A DNA stretch of 64,000 nucleotides, from assembly GCA_052274345.1 (NCBI GenBank), contig DAVZGP010000004.1, forward strand, positions 62,001 through 126,000. Direction: 5' to 3'. This document shows, in pieces, positions 24,624-33,863 of this stretch; within the stretch, counting starts at the first letter, position 1; the number at the start of each line of letters is the position of its first letter. The position numbers and the translations under genes are program-made. The DNA is from Clostridium_AD sp937920395 (lineage in GTDB: Bacteria > Bacillota > Clostridia > Clostridiales > Clostridiaceae). A model generated the notes under the pieces. That model worked only from the letters and a program-made list of their open reading frames with translations. It made no database searches and had not been told where the DNA came from.

Positions 24624-25580
24624 TTACATTAAGCCGATTAAGTGGAAAATAATACCCACTGCGAACAACCCAAAAATAATTGTAATTGGATTAACTTTCT
24701 TCTTAAGCAACCACATACAAAGTAATGTCAATCCTAATCCTGCAATTCCAGGGATCAAAGAATCTAAGTTATTTTGTAGTGTAGTAACCTTATCAGGAGT
24801 TAATGACATACCACTTCCTTGTTGCAAAAGTGCTTCTTTAATACCTTGTGCTCCAGCAGGAAGTTTGTCCCAAACAATAAATGCACCCTTAGCTAACTTA
24901 ACGGTTGATACTACAGGTGTAAATACAACAGTTACCCATCTGTTAACTAATGATCCCAAAATGAACATACCAAGGATGGATGCTCCTTTTGTAACATCTT
25001 GTAGTAAATTACCTGATACATCATCAGTAATTTTAGAACCTGCTCTGTAACCAAACTCTTGTGTATACCATGTAAATGACATACGGATGGCATTCCAAAC
25101 AACGAAAAAGATAATTGGTCCAAGTATGTTACCAGCCATAGCAAGAGAACCAGCTAATGCCCCTAAAATCGGTCTAACAGTAAACCAGAACACTGGATCA
25201 CCTACGCCTGCTAAAGGTCCCATCATACCAATTTTAACACCTTGAATAGTTACATCATCAATTGGTAAACCATTTGCACGGTCTTCTTCTAATGCTAATG
25301 TTACACCAATGATTGGTGAAGCCACATATGGATGAGTGTTAAAGAACTCCAAGTGACGTTTTAGTGCAGCTGCACGATCTTCTTTAGTCTTATATAATTT
25401 TTTGATTGCGGGTATTAATGTATATGCCCAGCCACCGTTTTGCATTCTTTCGTAGTTCCAAGAACCTTGAATGAAAGTTGAATGCCACCAAACAGAAATA
25501 CGATCTTTTTTTGTTAATGATACTTTCTTTTCTATTTTTAATTCTTTTATTTTCTTTTCTAATTTTAATTTTTTCTCCAT
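24624..25580 (-). CDS. manZ: PTS mannose-family IID component
   Basis: The 318-residue membrane component of a mannose-type PTS. It opens with an unusual Lys/Glu-rich stretch (residues 1-25) and then the family signature WWHSTFIQGSWNYERMQNGGWAYTLIPAIKKLY. GPLAGVGDPVFWFTVRPILGALA and a C-terminal cluster of membrane helices follow. IID works with IIC to translocate hexose, coupled to phosphorylation by IIB. It lies 18 bases after IIC and precedes the terminator at 24583. The whole operon should depend on the sigma-54 promoter at 28070. Confidence 0.96.
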   Translation of the reverse strand: MEKKLKLEKKIKELKIEKKVSLTKKDRISVWWHSTFIQGSWNYERMQNGGWAYTLIPAIKKLYKTKEDRAAALKRHLEFFNTHPYVASPIIGVTLALEEDRANGLPIDDVTIQGVKIGMMGPLAGVGDPVFWFTVRPILGALAGSLAMAGNILGPIIFFVVWNAIRMSFTWYTQEFGYRAGSKITDDVSGNLLQDVTKGASILGMFILGSLVNRWVTVVFTPVVSTVKLAKGAFIVWDKLPAGAQGIKEALLQQGSGMSLTPDKVTTLQNNLDSLIPGIAGLGLTLLCMWLLKKKVNPITIIFGLFAVGIIFHLIGLM

Positions 25581-25598
25581 TTTGTATTCCCCCCCTTC

Positions 25599-26405
25599 TT
25601 AGTAAGTGTCAATAATATCGCCTAATGGATCACCAGTATTTGAGCTTCCACCATTACCTGAGCCACCTTGTTTCGTAAGCTTCAAGTAAATAAGAGCCAC
25701 ACATACACCGATTGCCCCTAATCCTATAAGTGTAATTTGTGAAATAGTTGCTAATACAAAACCAATTGCAAAGAATGGCCATACTTCTTTTGTAGCCATC
25801 ATGTTGATTACCATTGCATAACCAACAGCTACAACCATTCCACCACCAATTGCGAGTCCACCTGTGAGCCATGTAGGCATAGCTTCAAGTACTGAACGAA
25901 TTGGACCAGCGCCAACTGCTAATATCAAAGCTGCTGGGATTGCAATACGTACACCTTGCATGCAAATAGCAATTATATGCCACATTTCAACTTTTCTGAT
26001 ATCTCCTTGTGCAGCAGCAGCATCCATAAAATGTACAAACACTGTAGCAATGGTACGACAAATAATTGTTAATAATAGCCCTAAAACTGCTAGTGGAACA
26101 GCAATAGCGATAGCTGCTGGAACTCCTGCTGTGCCTTGGCCACCAAGAACTAGAATAATTGCAGATGCAACAGATGCAAGCGCTGCATCGGGTGCTACGG
26201 CAGCACCTATGTTTGCCCAACCTAAAGCAATCATTTGAAGAGTACCGCCTAAAATTAGGCATGGTAATAAGTTACCTGTAACTAAGCCGATTAACGTACA
26301 AGCAATTACTGGTTGATGGAAATCAAACGCATCCAAGATACCTTCCATACCAGCTAGAAATGCCACGATAACGACTAATATCATTTGGATTATATTTATA
26401 TCCAT
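25599..26405 (-). CDS. manY: PTS mannose-family IIC component
   Basis: The 268-residue polytopic protein has about eight hydrophobic helices and the family sequences FLAGMEGILDAFDFHQPVIA, GLVTGNLLPCLILGGTLQMIALGWANIGAAVAPD and IGGGMVVAVGYAMVINMMA. With IID it forms the sugar channel. The C-terminal tail GGSGNGGSSNTGDPLGDI is Gly/Ser-rich. It has AGGGGG upstream of the ATG and is separated from IID by 18 bases and from IIAB by 41 bases. The substrate of this family is mannose, glucose, fructose or an amino sugar; LevR as regulator leans towards mannose, glucose or fructose. Confidence 0.96.
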   Translation of the reverse strand: MDINIIQMILVVIVAFLAGMEGILDAFDFHQPVIACTLIGLVTGNLLPCLILGGTLQMIALGWANIGAAVAPDAALASVASAIILVLGGQGTAGVPAAIAIAVPLAVLGLLLTIICRTIATVFVHFMDAAAAQGDIRKVEMWHIIAICMQGVRIAIPAALILAVGAGPIRSVLEAMPTWLTGGLAIGGGMVVAVGYAMVINMMATKEVWPFFAIGFVLATISQITLIGLGAIGVCVALIYLKLTKQGGSGNGGSSNTGDPLGDIIDTY

Positions 26406-26446
26406 GATTATTAATCCCCCTTTTTCATTTTAATAGTTTAATTAAA

Positions 26447-27424
26447 TTATTTTAATTTATTTAATTCAGCTTGTGCTTTTTTAAGGATTTCGTCCATATT
26501 TCCCTTTGAATCATTAGGAACTTTACGAACATCAAAAGTAAGTCCAGCTTCTTTAAGCTTCTTGAAGGTATCAATATCATCTTGATTAAAAGCAAGTACT
26601 TTGTTTGGCTGAACTTTTCCTACAGCGTGAGCCATAGAGCCAATATTGATTGTCTTAAGTGGTACTCCACCTTCTACTGCGCGAAGTACATCTTGTGGAT
26701 TTTCAAAAAGAAGTAACGCACGTTGTCCGCCAAACTGTTTATCATTTTTTGCAAGTTTAATCATTTGACTAACTGGAACAACATGAGCTTTAACACCTGG
26801 AGGAGCAGCTTGAGTTATTAATTTGCTACGAAGCTCATCTTTGGCTACTTCATCTGACACAACAATAATTCGTGTAGGTAGCACATCTTTTGACCAAGCA
26901 GTGGCTATTTGTCCATGAAGTAAACGAGAATCAATACGAGCTAAAACATATTCGAATGATCCAGGTGCACCAGCACTCGAAACCCCTGCGTTCGCCTCTG
27001 AAGATTTACCATTATCTGCTGGTTCTAATTCTTCAGGCTTAACTTTAATGCCTTCTTTAGCTGAATTTAAGATAAAAGCTGCAATTTCATGTGCGGATTC
27101 CATTGAAGAACGTGAAGAATAAGCTTCAATTACCATTGGTAAATTCATACCAGCTACGATTGCCCATTTGTCTTTGTGTTCTTCAAATAGACTATTTGCT
27201 TGGTTAAATGGTGTACCACCCCAAAGATCAACTAAGAATAAAATTTCATCTTGGTTGTCAAAGGATGCGATTGCATCTTTCATTTTTGCTTTAACATCAT
27301 CAGGGCCTTCACTAGGCATCAACGTAACAGCTTGTACGTTTTCTTGTTCTCCGAAAATCATTGCACCAGATTGCAAGATGCCTTTAGCAAATTCTCCATG
27401 ACTAGCAAGAATAATTCCTACCAT
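26447..27424 (-). CDS. manX: PTS mannose-family IIAB component
   Basis: The 325-residue fusion has a IIA domain (1-125) with phosphorylatable His9 in LASHGEFAKG, a Ser/Ala/Gly-rich linker (about 135-155) and a IIB domain (about 158-325) with His170 in ARIDSRLLHGQIATAW. It receives phosphate from HPr at His9 and passes it through His170 to the sugar carried by IIC/IID. A second, separate IIB protein is encoded at 27540 upstream, so the operon has two IIB domains. An AGGAGG site precedes the ATG. Confidence 0.96.
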   Translation of the reverse strand: MVGIILASHGEFAKGILQSGAMIFGEQENVQAVTLMPSEGPDDVKAKMKDAIASFDNQDEILFLVDLWGGTPFNQANSLFEEHKDKWAIVAGMNLPMVIEAYSSRSSMESAHEIAAFILNSAKEGIKVKPEELEPADNGKSSEANAGVSSAGAPGSFEYVLARIDSRLLHGQIATAWSKDVLPTRIIVVSDEVAKDELRSKLITQAAPPGVKAHVVPVSQMIKLAKNDKQFGGQRALLLFENPQDVLRAVEGGVPLKTINIGSMAHAVGKVQPNKVLAFNQDDIDTFKKLKEAGLTFDVRKVPNDSKGNMDEILKKAQAELNKLK

Positions 27425-27539
27425 CTTTTATACCTCCTATTTTTTATTTGTTACAGTAAAATCTATATAAAAGTTTTTGAAAAACCTGTAACCAAAATCA
27501 GTAAATAATCGTAACGATTACAACTAAAAGACATTAATT

Positions 27540-28013
27540 TTATAGCTTTGACATTAAATCTACTTTTGAATCTGAAGAAATTTTTCTTATTTCTAGTTCA
27601 ATACCTATTTCATTTAATTTCTTAAAAGCTTTAATATCTGTGTCATCTACTGATACCACACTAGTTATTTGTTTCTTTCCTTGTTTAAATGACATCCCAC
27701 CAATATTTACACTCTTTATTACTACCCCGCCCTCAACCATTCTTACAACATCAGTTGGATTAGTGAATAGAAATAGTACTCTATCGTTTTGATATCTTGG
27801 ATTATTATAAACTCTTATTGCCTCATCAATTCCTACAACACTTGATTTAATTCCTGGAGGTGCAACTTGCTCTAAAAGTGTCTTTCTAATTGAATCCTTT
27901 ATTACATCATCATTGCATACAATTATTCTTTGACATTTTGTGTCTTTTGACCAAATTGTCGCTACTTGACCATGTATTAATCTGTCATCAATTCTTGCTA
28001 AAACTATATTCAT
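27540..28013 (-). CDS. Stand-alone PTS IIB component, first gene of the operon
   Basis: The 157-residue protein is a mannose-family IIB domain with the phospho-histidine His14 in VLARIDDRLIHGQVATIW and the typical ends VAPPGIKSSVV and GVVIKSVNIGGMS. It repeats the activity of the IIB half of the IIAB fusion. It is the gene nearest the sigma-54 promoter (28070) and is transcribed first. A separate IIB at the head of such operons could phosphorylate LevR PTS domains or serve a second transport complex; both are inferences. The 115 bases to IIAB contain a palindrome-like AATCGTAACGATT at 27507. Confidence 0.92.
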   Translation of the reverse strand: MNIVLARIDDRLIHGQVATIWSKDTKCQRIIVCNDDVIKDSIRKTLLEQVAPPGIKSSVVGIDEAIRVYNNPRYQNDRVLFLFTNPTDVVRMVEGGVVIKSVNIGGMSFKQGKKQITSVVSVDDTDIKAFKKLNEIGIELEIRKISSDSKVDLMSKL

Positions 28014-28069
28014 TATAAATCATCCTCCTTATCAGCACTTTCACCTAAGTTGTCTTACTATTACATATA

Positions 28070-28084
28070 GCAATTGCCGTGCCA
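28070..28084 (-). promoter_or_regulatory. Sigma-54 (-24/-12) promoter of the mannose PTS operon
   Basis: The minus strand reads TGGCACGGCAATTGC, an exact match to TGGCAC-N5-TTGC, preceded by T and followed by T. It lies 57 bases before the ATG of the IIB gene. The adjacent activator gene (28260-31055) has a sigma-54 interaction domain, so RpoN with LevR control is well supported. Confidence 0.93.
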
Positions 28085-28165
28085 AAATAGTGTATTGTTT
28101 TTTTATATTTGTGTTAACTCTTTTAAAACAGTCATTTTTTATTTCAAACTCTTTTTTATTTTTTT

Positions 28166-28251
28166 ATATTGATACACTTTTTCTTTAATTTTAATACTGT
28201 TCTTAATTTTGGGCTGATAAAAAGTGTATCAATATAGAAGTGTATCAATAT
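28166..28251 (-). promoter_or_regulatory. LevR enhancer: three copies of a 14-bp repeat
   Basis: AAGTGTATCAATAT is found exactly at 28222-28235 and 28238-28251 (16 bp apart) and in the opposite orientation at 28166-28179. The sites lie about 100-185 bp upstream of the sigma-54 promoter, between it and the levR stop, which is where bacterial enhancer-binding proteins bind. The inverted pair could also act as a weak stem for ending levR transcripts. Confidence 0.8.
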
Positions 28252-28259
28252 ATTATTTT

Positions 28260-31055
28260 CTATTCTACCATTTCTGCTAAAAACAATATTTCATCTTCGC
28301 TTAAACTTACATTTATTGCGTCTTTAAACACTTTATTTGCCTCTGTTATAATCTCTACCAAATGTGAATTTAGTTTGGATTTTTCCCTCTTGTACTTTAA
28401 CCCATCCTTTATTATCATTCTCTCTAGCGCACAACCTACATGCACCATTATTCTTATTTTGGTTGCATTATTAAATCTTATTTTTGTATTTTCTTCCAAA
28501 ATATTTACAAATTGATACAATACGCCTATTATTTTAGAAGGATTTAAATAAGTTAAAAATTGATTTAAACTGTCTTCACATAGATCCTTAACTACTGTAT
28601 TTTCATGACCTTTTTCAATTTTAAAATTTTTCTTCTGTATTATGCTCATTAGAATACTTTCACCATTGCCACTAATTAGCTCTTTAAGGGAGATAAATGT
28701 CGCTTCAATTTTAGGATTTATTATACCAACAGAAGCTATAATAGTATGGTTATTTTTTATTTTTATTATTTCCCTTTTTATGTCTTTTATGCTTATCGGG
28801 AAAATATCAATTTCTTTTTCATCTGTGCTTCTAACAATATTTTCCACAAGTTCTTTTAGCTTTAATGCAGTCCCCTCACCTGTTGCGCATATTGTTATTA
28901 TTGCCCTTTTCTTATTTTCATCATCTTCATTAATAACTTTCTCTTCTTCCTCAATCTTTGAATACCCCCTAAATTGCTTTAGAGAATTATATAACCCATC
29001 TAAATTCATATCTAGAATAGTTGCTTTCCTTATGGCTTCTAATACTAATGAGGTAGTAACCATATCTAGTGTCTTAACCTTTATATCTGTTTTTTCCATT
29101 ATTATAGACTCAAAGTTAACAAGCGAACCCATATCCACAAGTAATAGAACTCCCTTACCCATATCTATTTCCCTAACCTTCTCAATAACTTCATCTAAAG
29201 TTTTAGTAGGACTAACTTCGAGTGGCATATCTATTGCTTCGATTACACCCTCCCCTAGAAGCTGTTTTGCCACATTAACCATACTACTTGCTGTGCTGCT
29301 TCCATGCGCCGCTACAATTATTGCCACATGCTGATTTGTTTGTTCCTCTGTGATGGAACTTATTAACAATGTAAGATATATAACTTCAATCTTTGGAACA
29401 ACCACATTATATTTTTTTTCAACCATGCCCTTTACGTCTACTGCAATATTGAATTCTGTACGTTTATTATCTATTATACCTTCTATATTTTTATACTTAA
29501 GATTTTGATGATTACTTAATCTATTTAAAAATGAGCTTAAATGTAGACTTAATGCATATAAAAATCTATCAGTTAGTGTTTTATCAAGCTTTTTTTCAAT
29601 CATATCCATTATTTCTTCTGAAAATTCTAAAATATCTTCATCTACTATTTTTAATATTTTACTTCTACCATCCTCATCATTTTTAACCTTATTATAAAAG
29701 GATTTAATATGCACATTAATGTCAGTTGTAATAAAATTGTTTATATACTCCTCATCTGCACCTCCTTCTTTTAAAATTGCTGCCTTATCCTCTATTATCT
29801 TGTATAAATTAAAAGGTGGATCATAAGGATCTTTTTCAATTAATACACTGTGACCTTCTGGCGTAACTATCAGTTGCGAATCTAAATAGCCAGATATTTC
29901 TTCCATCTCTTTACGTTTGCCACTTAGATAAAATAATCCACTTTTAATATCTGAAGGCAACGAATTAAAATCTATTTCTATAAACTCCTTATTATTGATA
30001 CTATTTAAAAAACCCTTAGCGCAAATAAGTTGAATATTTGATTTCATCTGACCAATATTCCCATAAGATGTGCTTCCAATAATCGCCTTAACCGCTTCAT
30101 CTTCAATTTTTATTACTTTATTTACTCTATGGGCCTCATTAGCTAATAAAAATTTTATAAAATCAACTTTATCACTAGCTGTCCTTTTATCAAAGTTAGG
30201 AATAGTTATAATTATTGGTATTCTTCTTACAAATGTCTTTAGTAGTGATGAATTGGGGTCCTCTGTAGTGGCTCCAATTATTAAAACGCAAGATTTTCTG
30301 TTTCTCTCTGTCTCACCTAATCTATTAAACATACCTGTATCCATAAAATAAAACAACATTTCCTGTCCTTCTGGTGGTAATCTATGTATTTCATCTAGAA
30401 ATAATATACCTGTATCTGCTTTTTCTACAATTCCAGCCTTTTCGCTGTCAGCGCCGGTGTATGCTCCTTTAATATGTCCAAACAAATGTGAAATTAAAAG
30501 TTGAGGATTGTTATAATAATCAGCACAATTAAATACTATAAATGGTGATCTCTCATCCAATTTTTTCGAATACTTTGCTTGTTTGTACATCATATTTGCA
30601 AACAAGGTTTTTCCAACTCCTGTTTGACCAACAATTAATGTGTGCAGACCATTTGGAGGATAAAGTATTGCAGCTTTTGCCTGTTCAATTTGATTTTTAA
30701 GACTAGTTTGTGCTCCAATAAGTTTATCAAAAGGACATTCTTCCTTGCTGATTTTATTTTTTTCAAAGAATAACTCACTTAAATTTTTTACTTCTATTGG
30801 TCCAACTGGCAACTTTTTATTCAAAATTCTTTCTAAGCAAACATTATCAACATATAACACAGGTCTAGATTTTATTTTTATAATTTTATCTCGCCTGAGT
30901 AATTCATTTAATTCCATACTTACGTTATTTCTTAAAATATTTAAACTTTGAGATATTTCAGCTGCGCTAAAACCGATTTTTTCCTCTAAGTTTTCACGAT
31001 TAAACTTTTCTGTTTTCCCAGAAATATACTCATATATTTTTTCGCTTCTCTTCAA
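28260..31055 (-). CDS. levR: LevR/ManR-type sigma-54-dependent PTS activator
   Basis: The 931-residue regulator has an N-terminal winged helix (about 1-70), an AAA+ domain (about 110-345) with Walker A GQTGVGKT at 143-150, the sigma-54 contact loop GAYTGA (a usual variant of GAFTGA) and FLDEIHRLP. A first PRD (about 445-560) follows, then a IIA-Man-like domain with IIVAAHGSSTASSM, a IIB-Gat-like domain with a Cys in ITICATGEGTA, and a second PRD with HVGCALERMI. Phosphorylation by HPr and by the operon IIB controls its activity. TTG at 31055 is the start, behind a GGGGGGG run. It activates the sigma-54 promoter at 28070. Confidence 0.95.
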   Translation of the reverse strand: MKRSEKIYEYISGKTEKFNRENLEEKIGFSAAEISQSLNILRNNVSMELNELLRRDKIIKIKSRPVLYVDNVCLERILNKKLPVGPIEVKNLSELFFEKNKISKEECPFDKLIGAQTSLKNQIEQAKAAILYPPNGLHTLIVGQTGVGKTLFANMMYKQAKYSKKLDERSPFIVFNCADYYNNPQLLISHLFGHIKGAYTGADSEKAGIVEKADTGILFLDEIHRLPPEGQEMLFYFMDTGMFNRLGETERNRKSCVLIIGATTEDPNSSLLKTFVRRIPIIITIPNFDKRTASDKVDFIKFLLANEAHRVNKVIKIEDEAVKAIIGSTSYGNIGQMKSNIQLICAKGFLNSINNKEFIEIDFNSLPSDIKSGLFYLSGKRKEMEEISGYLDSQLIVTPEGHSVLIEKDPYDPPFNLYKIIEDKAAILKEGGADEEYINNFITTDINVHIKSFYNKVKNDEDGRSKILKIVDEDILEFSEEIMDMIEKKLDKTLTDRFLYALSLHLSSFLNRLSNHQNLKYKNIEGIIDNKRTEFNIAVDVKGMVEKKYNVVVPKIEVIYLTLLISSITEEQTNQHVAIIVAAHGSSTASSMVNVAKQLLGEGVIEAIDMPLEVSPTKTLDEVIEKVREIDMGKGVLLLVDMGSLVNFESIIMEKTDIKVKTLDMVTTSLVLEAIRKATILDMNLDGLYNSLKQFRGYSKIEEEEKVINEDDENKKRAIITICATGEGTALKLKELVENIVRSTDEKEIDIFPISIKDIKREIIKIKNNHTIIASVGIINPKIEATFISLKELISGNGESILMSIIQKKNFKIEKGHENTVVKDLCEDSLNQFLTYLNPSKIIGVLYQFVNILEENTKIRFNNATKIRIMVHVGCALERMIIKDGLKYKREKSKLNSHLVEIITEANKVFKDAINVSLSEDEILFLAEMVE

Positions 31056-31151
31056 ATTAGACCCCCCCCAAAGATTAATACACTTAATACATCTTGTAAT
31101 ACACTTTCTTTATTATAAACTGTATTGAAATAAATATTCAAGCTTTAAATG

Positions 31152-31195
31152 TAAAAAAAAACTCCTTAGCATCAATTTTTTAATTTCAATGCTAA
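31152..31195 (-). terminator. Terminator after the M20 amidohydrolase gene
   Basis: On the minus strand TTAGCAT (31195-31189) pairs with ATGCTAA (31172-31166), and after GGAG a run of nine T residues follows. It lies about 36 bases after the M20 stop and before levR. The intervening GGAG weakens the call. Confidence 0.6.
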
Positions 31196-31230
31196 AAAGT
31201 ATCAATTTAAACTATTAAATATAAATTTGT

Positions 31231-32397
31231 TTATAGATCTGTTGTACTCTGAGTAAATTCTTTTTTTATTTTAGAAAGCAACTCACTATTTGTAATAACA
31301 TCATATCCTGTAAGTGCAAGTGCCGTAGCTCCTATAATTAAAGCATTATGAGCCTTATCAGTTATTGTAGCTTTTGCCATTTCCTTAGTATGTAAATTTA
31401 AGTTTGGATCGCCTATTCCAAGTAGTGGATGAATTGATGGCACAATATAACTTACATTCCCCATATCTAAGGATCCAATATTCTCTGATGGATTAATATC
31501 TGTTATACCGAGACTTCTCAAATTATCATTAAAAGACTTAGATAGATTTTCATTTGTGTTCATATCATCAAACGGAGATTCATATGAACTTACTTTAAGA
31601 TTTGCCCCAGTCATAAGTGCCGCTCCACTTGCAATGTTTTTAACCTTTTGAATTACTTGCTTTAAGTAACTCTTTTTAAGAGCTCTTACATAAAATTTTG
31701 CAACTGCTTTGTCAGGAACTATATTAGCAGCAATACCGCCTTCGCTTATAATCCCATGTATTCGTACATCCGATGTTACATGTTGCCTTATAGCATTTAC
31801 CCCATTAAACATTAATATAACAGCATCCAAAGCATTAATTCCATCTTCAGGTGAACTTGCTGCATGACTAGACTTTCCAGTAAATTCAAACTGTAAAGCC
31901 TCCATTGCTAGTGCCGGACCACTTCTACATGTTTTCCCATATGGATGCATCATCATAGCAACATCAACATTGTCAAAAACGCCTTGCTCCACCATGTCAC
32001 TTTTCGCACCATTAGTTTCCTCAGCAGGTGTTCCATAAACCTCTATCTTACCACCTACTTCGCCTAGTACCTTACTTAACCCTATAGCTGCTCCTATACT
32101 AATTGTACCAATCATATCGTGCCCACAACCATGCCCTATTTCTGGCAGTGCATCATATTCACATAAAAAAGCAATAGTTGGCCCTTTTATATGGCTGTCA
32201 TATACTGCCTTAAATGCTGTTTTTCTATTTACTATCCCATTCTCAATTTCAAAAGAATATTCTGATAATAGAGAAGTTAATTTATAAGCAGCCTTAAATT
32301 CTTGATTACCCAGTTCTGGATTATAATAAATGTAATCATTTATTTCCCATAGTTTTTCTTTTATACTTTGAACTTGATTAATAATTTGATTTTTCAT
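31231..32397 (-). CDS. M20 family amidohydrolase/aminoacylase-like peptidase
   Basis: The 388-residue enzyme has the M20 metal site: GHGCGHD near residue 90, the catalytic glutamates in TPAEETNG near 135, and SSHAASSPEDGINALDA near 180 at the start of the dimerisation domain. It resembles the ACY1L2/AbgB branch that cleaves N-acyl or aminobenzoyl-glutamate amides. The substrate is not decidable. It lies downstream of hom copy B on the minus strand with a strong palindrome (32417-32449) between them, and has AAGGAG before the ATG. Confidence 0.88.
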   Translation of the reverse strand: MKNQIINQVQSIKEKLWEINDYIYYNPELGNQEFKAAYKLTSLLSEYSFEIENGIVNRKTAFKAVYDSHIKGPTIAFLCEYDALPEIGHGCGHDMIGTISIGAAIGLSKVLGEVGGKIEVYGTPAEETNGAKSDMVEQGVFDNVDVAMMMHPYGKTCRSGPALAMEALQFEFTGKSSHAASSPEDGINALDAVILMFNGVNAIRQHVTSDVRIHGIISEGGIAANIVPDKAVAKFYVRALKKSYLKQVIQKVKNIASGAALMTGANLKVSSYESPFDDMNTNENLSKSFNDNLRSLGITDINPSENIGSLDMGNVSYIVPSIHPLLGIGDPNLNLHTKEMAKATITDKAHNALIIGATALALTGYDVITNSELLSKIKKEFTQSTTDL

Positions 32398-32416
32398 TTA
32401 TTTATACTCCTTTTTA

Positions 32417-32449
32417 CACAAGCAACTAACAAATTGTTAGTTGCTTGTG
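32417..32449. promoter_or_regulatory. Long perfect palindrome between hom copy B and the M20 gene
   Basis: Arms CACAAGCAACTAACAA (32417-32432) and its exact complement (32434-32449) flank a single base. There is no T-run on the minus strand, and the stem lies just before the ribosome site of the M20 gene. It may be a weak terminator, an RNA processing stem or an operator. Confidence 0.55.
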
Positions 32450-32502
32450 CTTTGTTCATCTTATATAATTTTCTTATATTTACTTTTTCAGCTACTTCCT
32501 AA

Positions 32503-33792
32503 TTAATTAAATGATTCTATTCTTATTATGCTTTCTATTTCATTAACATTTTCGAGTTCTTCTATTTTCTTAAGTGACTCTCTTATGCTTTTTTCTGAGC
32601 TTTTATGTGTAATAAATGCTAGCAATACATAATCTTTATGGACTACATCTTGAGTAAGAGATGTAATACTAACGTTATTTTTTCCAAATATTTTTGCCGT
32701 ATCCCCTAAAACTCCTGCCATATCTTTAACATTAAGCCTTATATAAAATTCAGATTCATTTTCCTCTGAGTTTTTCACTTCTTTAAAATCTTCTTCACCA
32801 CTTATAGCCTTTATATCAGAAGGCTTTACATTATTTCGAAGTATTGATATTATATCACCTACAACCGCACTCCCAGTTGGAAGATCCCCCGCTCCTTTTC
32901 CATATAACATTAATTCACCAACTGCATTGCCTTTTATTAATATTGCGTTAAAAACATCATTCACATTTGCCATTGGATGGTTAGAAGGTATTAATGTTGG
33001 ATGTACTCTAAGCTCTAACTTATTATTTTTTTCCTTAGCTATAGCTAAAAGTTTTATTGTATAACCGAACTTTTGTGCATATTCTATATCTACAGCGCTT
33101 ATATTTCTTATACCTTCCCTATAAATACAATCATGGTCAACCTTAGTTCCAAATGCTAATGATGCCATTATAGCAAGCTTATATACTGCATCAAACCCAT
33201 CAACATCAGACGTTGGTTCTGCCTCTGCATACCCCTTATCTTGAGCCTCTTTTAAAGCCTCCTCAAAACTAATTCCATCGTTTGTCATTTTACTTAATAT
33301 ATAATTAGTTGTTCCATTTATAATTCCAATTATCTGCTCAATTCTGTTAGCTGTAAGACTCTCATTAATTTCTCTTATTATTGGTATTCCACCAGCTACA
33401 CTTGCCTCATAATAAAACAAAACATTTTCTTCTTCAGCTATTTTAAATAACTCTTCACCCCAGTTTGCAATAACTAATTTATTAGCAGTTACAATATGTT
33501 TTTTAGCTCTCATAGCTCTTATCATATATTCCTTGGCCTCGCCACTTCCACCAATAAGTTCAACTACAATTTTTATACTCTCATCATTAATAATATCATC
33601 GATATTATTTGTTAATATTCCCTTAGGCAGTTCAATTTCTCTCTTCTTATTTATATCACTAACTAATATTTTAGCTACCTCTATATCATAATTTGAACGT
33701 TTCATTATTTCTTTCCGATTTTCTTGTAATATCTTCCATACTCCTGTTCCAACATTTCCAAAACCTAAAATTGCTATCTTTATCTTTTCCAT
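32503..33792 (-). CDS. hom: Homoserine dehydrogenase (copy B, next to lysC)
   Basis: The 429-residue paralogue of the enzyme at 16099. The catalytic part (1-345) differs at few positions, with GFGNVGTG at 10-17 and NGTTNYILSKM retained. The C-terminal ACT domain is more canonical (DMAGVLGDTAKIFGKNNVSITSLTQ), keeping the glycine lost in copy A. It lies 71 bases downstream of lysC on the minus strand, so the two form a first-steps aspartate pathway operon. The retained ACT glycine suggests that this is the feedback-controlled isoform; that is inference. GGGAGG precedes the ATG. Confidence 0.95.
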   Translation of the reverse strand: MEKIKIAILGFGNVGTGVWKILQENRKEIMKRSNYDIEVAKILVSDINKKREIELPKGILTNNIDDIINDESIKIVVELIGGSGEAKEYMIRAMRAKKHIVTANKLVIANWGEELFKIAEEENVLFYYEASVAGGIPIIREINESLTANRIEQIIGIINGTTNYILSKMTNDGISFEEALKEAQDKGYAEAEPTSDVDGFDAVYKLAIMASLAFGTKVDHDCIYREGIRNISAVDIEYAQKFGYTIKLLAIAKEKNNKLELRVHPTLIPSNHPMANVNDVFNAILIKGNAVGELMLYGKGAGDLPTGSAVVGDIISILRNNVKPSDIKAISGEEDFKEVKNSEENESEFYIRLNVKDMAGVLGDTAKIFGKNNVSITSLTQDVVHKDYVLLAFITHKSSEKSIRESLKKIEELENVNEIESIIRIESFN

Positions 33793-33863
33793 ATAATTCC
33801 CTCCTAAAAAGCTTTAGTTTTTTTTAGCTACGCAACTAATGATTGTAACACTTCAACTTACTA

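Noticed and set aside
27507..27522. Possible catabolite-responsive (cre) element between the IIB and IIAB genes
   Set aside because: AATCGTAACGATTACA fits the cre consensus only loosely (about 8 of 10 fixed positions), and a position inside the operon is unusual. Not strong enough to list as a site.
28642..29334. A 230-codon plus-strand frame opposite levR
   Set aside because: Antisense to the PRD/EIIA/EIIB region of levR. Serine/isoleucine-rich composition is as expected for a reverse frame of AT-rich coding DNA.
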